From Hymenobacter edaphi (GTDB lineage Bacteria > Bacteroidota > Bacteroidia > Cytophagales > Hymenobacteraceae): 64,000 bases of DNA. The notes under the pieces were generated by a model, which did no database searches, was not told where the DNA came from, and saw nothing but the letters and a program-made list of their open reading frames with translations. Shown here piece after piece: positions 50,978 through 59,379 of the stretch; the first letter of the stretch is position 1; every line of letters begins with the position of its first letter. The DNA lies in contig NZ_QHKM01000001.1 of assembly GCF_003258365.1 (NCBI RefSeq), positions 620,001 to 684,000 on the forward strand. The letters are read 5' to 3'. Made by a program: the position numbers and the translations under genes.

Positions 50978-52595
50978 ACTCCACCGGGCCGGCCGTGCGG
51001 GTGCCGGCGTAGTAGTACAGCTCGGCCAGGGTCTTCTCGTAGCTGGCGCGCAGGCTTTCCTGCTTGAGCCGCAGGTCGATGAGCTTGGTTTCGCGGGCGT
51101 TGACGAGGAAGATGGTGCTTTCGCCCAGCTCAAACTTCTGCGTTTCGGCCCGCAGCAGGGTGCGCTGGTTGGCAATGGTCTGCTCCTGCACCACCAGCTG
51201 CCGCTCGTAGGCCTTCAGGGCGTTGTACTTGGCCCACACCTGGTTGGTGATGCTGCGGCGGCTGTTCTGCTGCTCCAGCGTGGCGTCCTGCACCTTGATG
51301 CGGGTCTGCCAGAGCTTGCCGCGCTCCTTGCGCAGAAACAGCGGCACGGCGAAATCCACGCCCAGCTTGTAATTGTCGCGGCCGAAGTCGTAGTAGGCCG
51401 GTACCTCGGGGCGGTAAAAGTCGCCGCGGCTGAGCAGGTAGCCGCTCACGTTCAGCGTCGGCTTGAGCAGCTCCCGGCGGTAGCGCTCCTCCACGCCCAG
51501 CTGCCGGATTTTGGCGTCGAGCTTGAGCAGGGTGGGGTGGCGGCTGCCGGCAAAGTCCAGCAGCCCGCGCAGCGCCACGGTATCGAGGGGCATGAGCAAG
51601 GGGCGCTGGGGCACGGCGTAGGCGGGCAGCTCCACCGGCTGGCCGTCGGCGTTCCAGAGGTGGTTCGAGAGGAGCAGGCGGGCGTTCTGCAGCTCCACGC
51701 GCAGCTGCTCGTACTGCACCTGCCGGTCCTGCACCGTAATCTGGGCCTCCACCGAGTCGATGGGGGCCTGGTCGCCGAGCAGGGCGCGGCGGCTGGTGCC
51801 GCGGAAGCGCGTTTCGGCCAGCTCCACGCCCTCCTCGATCAGCCGCATCTGCTGGTAGGTGTAGTACCAGGTCCAGTAGTCCCGGGCCGCCTGCAGCCAG
51901 ATTTCGTTGATCTGCTTCACCTTTTCGGCCTCGGCCGCGTCCACCAGGATTTTGGCCTGGCGCAGGGTGCTGCGGCGCGCGTCGATGAGCAAACCCTGGC
52001 CCAGCGGCACCGAGAGGCCGGCTATGGCCAGCCCGTCGAGCGGGGTGCGGTACTCCGGGTTCACGTAGCGGCCCACCATCCGGTCGTAGCCCACCTTCAA
52101 GTCGATGCCGGCCGGCCAGATGGGCAGCTTCAACTCGTTGCCCCAGTTGTTGTAGTAGTCGGTGCCGCCGAAGTGCTTCCGGTCGAAGCCCGAGGCCAGC
52201 TTGGGGTCGAAGCCGCCGCGGGCCTGCTGCACCTCGGCGCGGGCGTCGTCGCTGAGCAGGGCCGCCTGCTTCACCACCGGGTGATGGGCAAAGACCAGGT
52301 CGGCCAGGTTCTGCAGGGCAAACACCCGGGCCGTATCGGCCGGCGGGCGGTCCTGGGCCAGTTGCTGGGTTTGCAGCGGGGCGGGCTCCAGGCCGGGCTT
52401 CCGGGTGGGCAGGCGCGGGTCCTGGGCCAGGGCGCTGAGGCACAGCAGGCTCAGGAGCAGGGTTGCGGCGGTTCGTTGTTCGTTGTTCGTTGTTTGTTTT
52501 TCGTTGACGCTCGACCCCGAACCAATCCGTTGTTTCCGAGGAATGGTCGAAAAACGAAAACTGAACAACGAAAAACCAATCAAATGCGTCCTCAT
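50976..52595 (-). CDS. TolC-family outer-membrane channel with unusual N-terminus
   Basis: This 539-residue protein is a TolC-type channel: two copies of the coiled-coil and strand layout, with ARDYWTWYYTYQQMRLIEEGVELAETRF and the C-terminal QTKFEL-like EFELGESTIFLVNARETKLIDL segment. The signal peptide core LLLSLLCLSALAQ begins about 45 residues after the ATG at 52595. The preceding residues (EKQTTNNEQRT) are encoded by a CGTTGTT repeat that looks like an insertion. No alternative ATG/GTG/TTG is closer to the core. Last gene of the exporter operon. Confidence 0.85.
   Translation of the reverse strand: MRTHLIGFSLFSFRFSTIPRKQRIGSGSSVNEKQTTNNEQRTAATLLLSLLCLSALAQDPRLPTRKPGLEPAPLQTQQLAQDRPPADTARVFALQNLADLVFAHHPVVKQAALLSDDARAEVQQARGGFDPKLASGFDRKHFGGTDYYNNWGNELKLPIWPAGIDLKVGYDRMVGRYVNPEYRTPLDGLAIAGLSVPLGQGLLIDARRSTLRQAKILVDAAEAEKVKQINEIWLQAARDYWTWYYTYQQMRLIEEGVELAETRFRGTSRRALLGDQAPIDSVEAQITVQDRQVQYEQLRVELQNARLLLSNHLWNADGQPVELPAYAVPQRPLLMPLDTVALRGLLDFAGSRHPTLLKLDAKIRQLGVEERYRRELLKPTLNVSGYLLSRGDFYRPEVPAYYDFGRDNYKLGVDFAVPLFLRKERGKLWQTRIKVQDATLEQQNSRRSITNQVWAKYNALKAYERQLVVQEQTIANQRTLLRAETQKFELGESTIFLVNARETKLIDLRLKQESLRASYEKTLAELYYYAGTRTAGPVE
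52470..52581. repeat. CGTTGTT-unit inverted repeat inside the 5' coding region of tolC
   Basis: CGTTGTTCGTTGTTCGTTGTTTG is followed by CGAAAAACGAAAACTGAACAACGAAAAACC at the other end, an imperfect inverted repeat with about 40 nt between. It lies wholly inside the open frame before the signal peptide core, and it resembles the spacer at 49547-49650. Confidence 0.75.
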
Positions 52596-52597
52596 GG

Positions 52598-53968
52598 CTA
52601 CTTCTCCGCTTTGGCTTTCACCGGCGCTTCGGTGGGCTCCGCCTGCAGGCTGGGCGGGAAGCCGTTGAGCTGCCGCCAGATTTCGTACCACACCGGCACC
52701 GAGTCCAGAATCACCCAGCCGTATACGCCCGAGCCCAAGCGCAGCTGCGCCGGCCACGCCCGGTCCCGCTCGTGGTGCTGGTCGGGGCGCACCAGCAGGC
52801 GGTACTTGCCGTTGCCGCTGCTCACCACGTCGATGACGGTGACGGTGCCGCCGAAGGTGCCCACGGCCACCGAGGGCCAGCCCGAAAACTGCACCGCCGG
52901 CCAGCCGTCGAACTGCAGGCGCACCTGCCGGCCGCGCTGAATCAGGGGCACGTCCATGGCCCGCACGTACAGCTCCACGGCCAGCACGGGCGCGTCGGGC
53001 TGCAGGGTGGCAATGGATTCGCCCTCCTTGATGGTTTCGCCGATGCCGGCCTTGAGCGTGCGCACCACGTAGCCCGCCTGCGGCGCCCGCACGATGTAGA
53101 GGCCGCGGCGCACGTCCACGTTGCTGATCTTGTTGCGCAGCGCCGCCACCTCGCCCTCCGACGAGGCCCGGCTCGACACGGCCGAGCTGCGGTCCGACAG
53201 GGTCTTGGCCACGTCCTGCTCGTACTTGGCCCGCAGGTTCGACAGCTCGATGCGGGCGTTGGCCAGGGAGTGCTGCGAGTTGAGCAGCTTGTTGCGCTGG
53301 GCCGTCACCTTGGCCTGGTCTTCCTGCAGCTTCAGGCGCCGCGTCTCAATGTCGGTCAGCGAGAACAGGCCGTTCTTGTAGCCTTCCTCGTAGCGGGCCA
53401 GCCGGGCCTGGGCAATCTGGAAGAAGTTGGTCACCGCCACTAGGTCGGCCGAGTCGATGCGGACCGAGTTGCGGGCCTGGGTCACGCGGTTGCGGGCCGC
53501 GTCGAGCTGCACGTTCAAGGTCAGGCGCAGGGCGGCCAGCTGCTGGTCGGTGGCCTCGATTTTGGCCGCGTTGGCCGCCACGTTACCCTGCTTGGCCGTC
53601 AGCTGCTCGCGCAGGCGCTCGGGCAGGTTCGGGTCGAAGTACTCGTCCTTGATTTCGGAAATTGTCAGCAGCGTGTCGCCCTGCTTCACCAGCTGCCCCT
53701 CGCGCACGGCCCAGTGCTCGATGCGGCCGGCAATGGCGTTCTGCACCGTCTGGGGGCGGTCCTGGGGGCGCAGCGTGGTGAGCGTGCCCGTGCCCTGAAT
53801 GGTCTGGCGCCAGGGCAGGAACAGGATGATGAGGAAGAGCACGCCCACGGCCACCAGCACTTGGGCCAGCAGGCGGGCGCCCCGGGGCTCCAGCAGCTCG
53901 CGGTGGGCCCGGTCCAGCTCCTCGTGCCAGAGCGAGTCGTCGACTTCCTGGTTGGATATGTTAAGCAT
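52598..53968 (-). CDS. HlyD-family periplasmic adaptor
   Basis: This 456-residue membrane-fusion protein has one N-terminal helix (about residues 30-55) and a split biotinyl-lipoyl domain (VQNAIAGRIEHWAVREGQLVKQGDTLL, and IVRAPQAGYVVRTLKAGIGETI). A long alpha-hairpin lies between them at about 130-330. It links the inner-membrane ABC protein to TolC. The coding region overlaps the end of the ABC gene by 8 nt and ends 2 nt before the tolC start. Confidence 0.92.
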   Translation of the reverse strand: MLNISNQEVDDSLWHEELDRAHRELLEPRGARLLAQVLVAVGVLFLIILFLPWRQTIQGTGTLTTLRPQDRPQTVQNAIAGRIEHWAVREGQLVKQGDTLLTISEIKDEYFDPNLPERLREQLTAKQGNVAANAAKIEATDQQLAALRLTLNVQLDAARNRVTQARNSVRIDSADLVAVTNFFQIAQARLARYEEGYKNGLFSLTDIETRRLKLQEDQAKVTAQRNKLLNSQHSLANARIELSNLRAKYEQDVAKTLSDRSSAVSSRASSEGEVAALRNKISNVDVRRGLYIVRAPQAGYVVRTLKAGIGETIKEGESIATLQPDAPVLAVELYVRAMDVPLIQRGRQVRLQFDGWPAVQFSGWPSVAVGTFGGTVTVIDVVSSGNGKYRLLVRPDQHHERDRAWPAQLRLGSGVYGWVILDSVPVWYEIWRQLNGFPPSLQAEPTEAPVKAKAEK

Positions 53969-54974
53969 GGGCATCGGCGGATTGGGATTTGGCGAGGGGC
54001 AGGTCGGGCACGGCGGCCAGTTTCTCCACGCCGGTGAGCATGTCGAAGACGGTGCCCAGCCCGTTCAGCAGCTTCTCGATGGAGCTGCTGACCTGCACGA
54101 TGAGCACTTCGGCGGCCACGAACTGGCCCAGCGTCATTTGCCGCGACACCACGAACAGCGTGCCGGCAATGAGCAGGCCCGCCGTGAGCAGGGTGCGCAG
54201 GGCCACGCCCCAGCTGTAGTAGGTTTTGAGCACCCGAAAATGGTCGTTGCGGGCGCGCAGGTAGCGGGCCGTCAGCTCGTCGGTGCGGTCCATGGCCTGC
54301 TCCTGGGCGGCGGCGTGGCCGCGGTACTCGGGCAGCACCCCGGCCACCTGCTGCAGCCAGTCCACCGTCTGGTACTTATGCACCGATTCCTGCAGGCTGG
54401 TGCGCAGCGCCTGCCGGTAGTGCAGCGCGTAAATCAGCCCGAGCAGCACCAGGGTCAGAAGCCCGAAGCCGAGGAAAATCGGGTGGTAAAAGGAAAGTAC
54501 GATGACGGCAAACACAATCTGAATGCCGGCAAACATCAGGTCGATCAGCAGCTTGGTCAGGCCCTTCTGCACCGTCAGCACGTCGAAGAAGCGGTTGACC
54601 AGCTCCGGCGGATTCTCGCCCTCCAGCGCCCGCGGATCGATGCGCGGCAGGCGGTAGGCGTACTCAATGGCGGCCTTGGCAAACAGGCGCTGCTCCATGG
54701 CCTCCACCAGCGTGAGCTGCCCGATGAGCAGCAGCCCCGCCAGCAGCACGCCCACCACCACCACCCCGATCAGGATGTAGGTGGAGCTGAACACGGCCCC
54801 GGTCGAGACCAGGTTGAACACGGCCTGCGTGCCCAGCGGCAGGGTAAGGCTGATCAGGCCCGAAACCAGGGCGTAGAACAGGATGTAACGAATGGAGCGG
54901 CGCTCCGGCTCCAGCATGCGGGTGAGCCGCTGCCAGGGGGTGGGTGGGGGTAAGGTGACTGATTTTGAAGCCAT
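53961..54974 (-). CDS. ABC exporter membrane domain without nucleotide-binding domain
   Basis: This 337-residue protein has six membrane helices of the type-I exporter fold (RRSIRYILFYALVSGLISLTLPLGTQAVF, and QMTLGQFVAAEVLIVQVSSSIEKLLNGLG). It ends where the ATP-binding domain would start; no Walker A, signature or Walker B is present. In HlyB-type exporters the ATPase is fused, so it must be supplied by another gene, or the protein is not a pump. The TAA overlaps the HlyD start. Upstream is a TACTTTTG element at 55123-55130. Confidence 0.88.
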   Translation of the reverse strand: MASKSVTLPPPTPWQRLTRMLEPERRSIRYILFYALVSGLISLTLPLGTQAVFNLVSTGAVFSSTYILIGVVVVGVLLAGLLLIGQLTLVEAMEQRLFAKAAIEYAYRLPRIDPRALEGENPPELVNRFFDVLTVQKGLTKLLIDLMFAGIQIVFAVIVLSFYHPIFLGFGLLTLVLLGLIYALHYRQALRTSLQESVHKYQTVDWLQQVAGVLPEYRGHAAAQEQAMDRTDELTARYLRARNDHFRVLKTYYSWGVALRTLLTAGLLIAGTLFVVSRQMTLGQFVAAEVLIVQVSSSIEKLLNGLGTVFDMLTGVEKLAAVPDLPLAKSQSADAHA

Positions 54975-55122
54975 TGAAGGGCAATAAGGGTTCAGGTAGC
55001 GTGGCCAACGCACCAAGGCAACAGCTACCAGAAAGGTCCGTCGGCTAGCTACGACGAGGAAAGCGCGGCAACGCTTGCGTACCGGCCCCCAACGCCGGGA
55101 TTAAGCCTTGGCAGTTCGGCAG

Positions 55123-55130
55123 CAAAAGTA
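55123..55130 (-). promoter_or_regulatory. TACTTTTG promoter element of the exporter operon
   Basis: An exact TAnnTTTG match on the minus strand, 149 nt before the ABC gene. The strongly AT-rich stretch 55155-55230 lies immediately upstream of it, where an UP-type element would be expected. Confidence 0.5.
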
Positions 55131-55154
55131 CGTTCCAAACCCGGGAGGGATGCG

Positions 55155-55230
55155 TAATGTTGCTTAAAATAGGATTAAATCTTATCGTTAAAATTCAATT
55201 AAATATCATTATATAATTTTTCCGTAGGAT
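55155..55230. other. AT-rich island between exporter operon and cytochrome gene
   Basis: About 75 bp rich in A and T (for example GTTAAAATTCAATTAAATATC) in an otherwise GC-rich window. It is part of a 370-nt gene-free stretch (54975-55344). It may be an UP-like element or binding site, or remnant foreign DNA. No coding frame is seen. Confidence 0.6.
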
Positions 55231-55289
55231 AAATCAGTATTCCGGCGGGCCTGGCCCCGACTTTCGACCCCGACCCGGCTGATAACACA

Positions 55290-55322
55290 AAAACGGCCGC
55301 CCCCGACTGGGGCGGCCGTTTT
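55290..55322 (-). terminator. 14-bp hairpin terminator of the first cytochrome gene
   Basis: AAAACGGCCGCCCC (55290-55303) pairs with 55309-55322. On the minus strand it lies 22 nt past the stop at 55345 and is followed by TTTTTG. Confidence 0.85.
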
Positions 55323-55344
55323 GCACTGCCGGGCTTGGTTTTCC

Positions 55345-56319
55345 CTAACGCGTAGCCACGGCGGCGGCGCCGTCTTCCGGCGTCGCATTCCTGAGTACGG
55401 GAACGGTGCGCAAATAGGCGTAAATGGCCCTGGCTTCCGTTTCGTCCATGAGTGTAAACTTGGGCATGGGGGTGCGCAGCGGCCCGTGCGGCGACTGGCC
55501 GTAGCGCACGGCCTGCACAAACTGCGCCTCCGTCCAGTCGCCGAGGCCGGTTTCGGCGTCCATCGTCAGGTTGCGGCTCTTGATCAGGCTGCCATCCGTC
55601 GTCACGAAGTCGATGCCGCCGCCCAGGTAGCCCGCGGATTTCTCCGGCTCCAGGTGGTTGTTGGTCTGGTGGTCCTGGCTGTGGCAGTCGTAGCACTTGT
55701 AGCGGCCCACCACCAGGTAGCGGCCGTAGGCCACGGCGTCGGTGGGGGCGGGGGCTACCACGGCGCCGTCGGGCATGGGCAGGGGTTTCATCACCGTGTT
55801 GGTCAGGGCTTTGGCCAGAAACGAGGGCTCCTGCTCGTGCGTGGGCGTGGGGTCGGGCTGCACCTGCCGGTCGGTGGAGTGCAGGTAAGCAATGACGCTG
55901 GCCACGTCCTCGTCGGACATGTGACGGAAGTTGGGCATCACCACGCGGTAGCGCCCGTCGCGCCCGATGCCGGTACGCAGCAGGGCCACCAGCTCCTCGT
56001 CGGTCCAGCGGCCGATGCCGTGCTGCTGGTCCTGGGTGATGTTGGCTGCGTAGAGCTTGCCGAATTCCGGCGGCAGCTCGGTCAGCTGCTTGCCGCTGAG
56101 GGCGCCGGTAGCGGGGTTGCGGTGGCAGTCGACGCACATGGCGTTGACGATTTTCTGGCCGTGGGCAATGCGCGTGGGCGTGGCCACAATCTTTTGGGCG
56201 GCCATCTGGGGCTTGTCGTAGCTCGGAATGCCGCGCACCTGCACGAAGGTGGCCGCGCAGGCGCCGAGAAACACGACGCCGGCCAGCAGCAAGCCGAGGA
56301 TACGGAGGACTTTTTTCAT
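55345..56319 (-). CDS. dihaem c-type cytochrome (paralogue 1)
   Basis: This 324-residue exported protein has two haem motifs, CVDCH (residues 62-66) and CYDCH (209-213), each in a cytochrome c domain with a likely axial Met (VVMPNF, and TPMPKF). The N-terminal hydrophobic segment ends in LGAC21, a possible lipobox; otherwise it is a membrane anchor. Periplasmic electron transfer is expected, and the form resembles alcohol-dehydrogenase or thiosulfate-type cytochrome subunits. An exact TACTTTTG element lies at 56359-56366. The paralogue upstream has the same length. Confidence 0.9.
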   Translation of the reverse strand: MKKVLRILGLLLAGVVFLGACAATFVQVRGIPSYDKPQMAAQKIVATPTRIAHGQKIVNAMCVDCHRNPATGALSGKQLTELPPEFGKLYAANITQDQQHGIGRWTDEELVALLRTGIGRDGRYRVVMPNFRHMSDEDVASVIAYLHSTDRQVQPDPTPTHEQEPSFLAKALTNTVMKPLPMPDGAVVAPAPTDAVAYGRYLVVGRYKCYDCHSQDHQTNNHLEPEKSAGYLGGGIDFVTTDGSLIKSRNLTMDAETGLGDWTEAQFVQAVRYGQSPHGPLRTPMPKFTLMDETEARAIYAYLRTVPVLRNATPEDGAAAVATR

Positions 56320-56358
56320 AGCGTCAGAAAGGCAGAAGAGAGAGGCAGGAGAGTGGGA

Positions 56359-56366
56359 CAAAAGTA
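56359..56366 (-). promoter_or_regulatory. TACTTTTG promoter element, first cytochrome gene
   Basis: An exact match 39 nt before the start at 56319. Confidence 0.5.
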
Positions 56367-56447
56367 GGCTGGCATTGCACTCAGCGCACTCGCACAATGA
56401 TGTGAGCAGGGCCCGGGCGGCTACCACATCTTGCGGGCGGCGGCCGG

Positions 56448-57422
56448 CTAGTGCGTCGCCACGGCCGCCGCGCCGTCCTCGGGCGTGGCGTTTTTGATGA
56501 CGGGCACCGTGCGCAGGTAGGCGTAGATGGCGCGGGCTTCCGCGTCGGTTACCAGCGAGTACTTGGGCATGGGGTAGCGCAGCGGCCCGCTGGGCGAGCG
56601 GCCGTACTTCATGGCCTGCGCAAACTGCTCGGGCGTCCAGTCGCCGAGGCCGGTTTCGGGGTCGGCGGTCAGGTTGCGGCTCACAATGTCGTGGCCCTCT
56701 GCGTCCTGCAGCACCGAGCCGCCGCCCAGGTAGCCAAAGGACTGCTCAGGGTTGGCGTCGCTGGTTTTCAGAATGTCGCCGGAGTGGCAGTCGTAGCACT
56801 TGTAGCGCGACGTGACGAGGTAGCGCCCGAAGGCCACCTGATCGGCGGGGTTGGGCTGCAGCACGGGCCGGGCGGGCAGCTCGGCGGGCTGAATGATGGT
56901 ATTGGCCAGCACGTTGCCCAGGAAGCTCGGCTCCTGCGGGTGCGAGGGCGTGGCGTCGGGCTGCAACACCGGGTCGGCGGAGCGCAGGAAGGCCACGATG
57001 CTCAGCACGTCCTCGTCGGAGAGGCGGCCGAAGTTGGGCATCACCGAGCGGATGCGCCCGTCGGGCCCCAGGCCGGTGCGCAGCAGGGCCACCACCTGCG
57101 CGTCGGTCCAGCCGCCGATGCCGTGCTGCCGGTCCTGGGTGATGTTGGCCGAGTAGAACTGCCCGAACTGGGCCGGAATGTCCCGGAGCAGCTGCCCGCG
57201 CAGGCGGCCGGTCTGCCGGTCGAGGTGGCAGGCGGCGCACACGCTCATGGTCAGGCGGCGGCCGTGCTCCACGCGCGCGGGCGTGTAGGCCACCGGGGCC
57301 AGCCGGAGCCGGGGCGGGTCGTAGCTCGGAATGCCGCGCACCTGCACGAAGGTGGCCGCGCAGGCCAGCAGGAAGACGACGCCGGCCCCCACGAGGCCGA
57401 CGATTCGCAGGATTTTTTTCAT
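56448..57422 (-). CDS. dihaem c-type cytochrome (paralogue 2)
   Basis: This 324-residue paralogue is identical in length and plan to its neighbour: CAACH and CYDCH haem motifs, the same VQVRGIPSYD and NATPEDGAAAVAT ends, and the same LLAC anchor. The spacers and loops are different. TACTTTTG at 57464-57471 gives it its own promoter. The two may pass electrons to different acceptors or form one complex. Confidence 0.9.
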   Translation of the reverse strand: MKKILRIVGLVGAGVVFLLACAATFVQVRGIPSYDPPRLRLAPVAYTPARVEHGRRLTMSVCAACHLDRQTGRLRGQLLRDIPAQFGQFYSANITQDRQHGIGGWTDAQVVALLRTGLGPDGRIRSVMPNFGRLSDEDVLSIVAFLRSADPVLQPDATPSHPQEPSFLGNVLANTIIQPAELPARPVLQPNPADQVAFGRYLVTSRYKCYDCHSGDILKTSDANPEQSFGYLGGGSVLQDAEGHDIVSRNLTADPETGLGDWTPEQFAQAMKYGRSPSGPLRYPMPKYSLVTDAEARAIYAYLRTVPVIKNATPEDGAAAVATH

Positions 57423-57463
57423 AGCGGAAAAGGGTAGGGTTGGCAGCGGAGCGGAGTGAGGGG

Positions 57464-57471
57464 CAAAAGTA
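57464..57471 (-). promoter_or_regulatory. TACTTTTG promoter element, second cytochrome gene
   Basis: An exact TAnnTTTG match 41 nt before the start at 57422. Confidence 0.5.
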
Positions 57472-57566
57472 TCCGCCGCACCCACGCCAGTCAGTCGCAT
57501 AACTATGTGAGCGGTAAGGAAAAATGATGTGGCGCTGGCGCCGGTTTAGCGAGGGAGACGAGCGGG

Positions 57567-57605
57567 CCCGGCGCCCGGCATAAAGCCGGTTTTCAACCGG
57601 CGTCG
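57567..57605. repeat. dispersed spacer repeat, copy C (diverged)
   Basis: CCCGGCGCCCGGCATAAAGCCGG is followed by TTTTCAACCGGCGTCG. It keeps the CCGGCGCC-ATAAAGC-GG-TTTCA-CC-GCG skeleton of copies A and B, with several changes. CCGGGCACCGGCTGAAAGCC follows at about 57640. Confidence 0.5.
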
Positions 57606-57751
57606 ACCGTGGTGGCGCTATAGTCATGGGCTCGTCAGGGCGCCGGGCACCGGCTGAAAGCCAGCCCGGCTGCGGAAGCCCCGCCGAACCTCGACCCCGG
57701 TTTAGCTGTTTACTAAGCCGGGACCCTTCTCCCGCTCCCTATCTGCCCCCG

Positions 57752-59281
57752 ATGAACCACGAAACTATCCGCACCCTCGGCCAGCTCAAGGCTGCGGGCT
57801 ACCGCTCGCGCACCGTTAAGGAAGAGCTGCGCGACAACCTGATTCAGAAGCTCCAGCGCCGCGAAAACGCCTTTCCCGGCATCCACGGCTACGAAGAAAC
57901 GGTGATTCCCGACCTGCAGCGGGCCATCCTCTCCATGCACCACATCAACCTGCTGGGGTTGCGCGGGCAGGCCAAGACGCGCATTGCCCGCCAGCTGGTG
58001 GGGCTGCTCGACGAGTACATTCCGGTGGTGCAGGGCTCCGAGCTGAACGACGACCCCTTGCAGCCCCTCTCGCGCTACGCCGTCGACCTGGTGGCCGAAA
58101 AGGGCGACGATACCCCCGTCAGCTGGCTGCCCCGCTCGGAGCGCTACACCGAAAAGCTGGCCACTCCCGACGTGTCGGTGGCCGACCTGATCGGCGACGC
58201 CGACCCCATCAAGGCCGCCACCCTCAAGCTGCCCTACTCGGATGAGCGCGTGATTCACTTCGGGCTGATTCCGCGGGCGCACCGGGGCATCTTCGTCATC
58301 AACGAGCTGCCCGATTTGCAGGCCCGCATCCAGGTGGCGCTGTTCAACATCCTGCAGGAAGGCGACATCCAGATTCGCGGCTTCAAGGTGCGTCTGCCGC
58401 TGGATATCCAGTTCGTCTTCACCGCCAACCCCGAGGACTACACCAACCGCGGCAGCATCGTCACCCCGCTCAAGGACCGCATCGACGCGCAGATCATCAC
58501 GCACTACCCCAAAACGCTGGAAATCGGCAAGCGCATCACCCGCCAGGAAGCCCGCCTCACGGAGGCCCAGCGCGGGCTGGTGACCGGCAACGAGGTCATT
58601 CACGACCTGGTGGAGCAGGTGGCCATCGAGGCCCGCGGCTCGGAGTACGTCGACGCCAAATCGGGCGTGTCGGCGCGCCTGACCATCTCGGCCTACGAGC
58701 AGGTCATTGCCGCCGCCGAGCGCCGGGCCCTCATCAACGGCGAGACGAGCACCCGCGTGCGCGTGGCCGACTTCATGGCCGCCGTGCCCGCCATCACCGG
58801 CAAGGTGGAGCTGGTGTACGAGGGCGAGCAGGAGGGCGCGGGCATCGTGGCCGAGAAGCTGATGGGCAAGGCCCTGCGCAGCCAGTTTCTGCACTACTTC
58901 CCCGACCCCGAAAAGGCCAAGAAGCAGAAAGACAAGCCCAACCCCTACAAGCCGGTGCAGGACTGGTTCGGGGCCCACACCGTCGACATTCTGCACGACG
59001 CCCCGGCCGCCGACTACCGTCAGGCCATCGAAGCCGTGCCCGGCCTGCGCGACCTGGTGACGCAGAGCATTCCGGCCGACATGTTTGCCGAAGACCCGCT
59101 GTTCTGGCAGGAGTTTGCCCTGCACGGCATGGCCGAAATGAGCCTCCTGTCCCGCAACCGCCTCACCGGCGGCACCCAGTTCAAGGACCTGTTCTCGTCC
59201 ATGTTCACCATGCCCAACTTCGGCGGCGACGACGATGACGACGAGGACTACCAGTCGTCGAAAAAGCGGAAGCGGCGCTAA
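57752..59281 (+). CDS. MoxR/ChlI-type AAA+ ATPase
   Basis: This 509-residue cytosolic ATPase has a Walker A in GLRGQAKTR (residues 69-77, with Lys and Thr in place) and Walker B FVINELPD (181-188). It also has sensor-like FVFTANPEDYTNRGSIVTPLKDRIDAQI, as in Mg-chelatase subunit I and MoxR proteins. The C-terminal 150 residues are family-specific and end in an acidic stretch (GGDDDDDEDY), then a basic tail KKRKRR. The VWA protein at 49689 is the likely partner. Confidence 0.9.
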   Translation: MNHETIRTLGQLKAAGYRSRTVKEELRDNLIQKLQRRENAFPGIHGYEETVIPDLQRAILSMHHINLLGLRGQAKTRIARQLVGLLDEYIPVVQGSELNDDPLQPLSRYAVDLVAEKGDDTPVSWLPRSERYTEKLATPDVSVADLIGDADPIKAATLKLPYSDERVIHFGLIPRAHRGIFVINELPDLQARIQVALFNILQEGDIQIRGFKVRLPLDIQFVFTANPEDYTNRGSIVTPLKDRIDAQIITHYPKTLEIGKRITRQEARLTEAQRGLVTGNEVIHDLVEQVAIEARGSEYVDAKSGVSARLTISAYEQVIAAAERRALINGETSTRVRVADFMAAVPAITGKVELVYEGEQEGAGIVAEKLMGKALRSQFLHYFPDPEKAKKQKDKPNPYKPVQDWFGAHTVDILHDAPAADYRQAIEAVPGLRDLVTQSIPADMFAEDPLFWQEFALHGMAEMSLLSRNRLTGGTQFKDLFSSMFTMPNFGGDDDDDEDYQSSKKRKRR

Positions 59282-59300
59282 CCCCGCGCCGGCGCCAGGC

Positions 59301-59350
59301 CCAACGCCGCGCCGCCGGCTCCCCACGGGGAGCCGGCGGCGCGGCGTTGG
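59301..59350. terminator. perfect 24-bp bidirectional hairpin
   Basis: The arms 59301-59324 and 59327-59350 are exact complements. It lies between the convergent MoxR and response-regulator genes. No T-run is present. Confidence 0.8.
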
Positions 59351-59379
59351 TGTTTGAGCAGCAGCGGCCGGAGGGCCGC

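Larger units (their letters stand above)
57423..57751. other. 329-nt divergent spacer with repeat copy C
   Basis: This spacer separates the cytochrome and MoxR genes. It holds the TACTTTTG element at 57464-57471 on the minus strand and the repeat at 57567-57605. No promoter box is evident for the MoxR gene. Confidence 0.5.

Noticed and set aside
53961-54974. Frameshifted full-length ABC exporter
   Set aside because: The stop is followed directly by the overlapping HlyD start, and no Walker motifs appear in any frame downstream.
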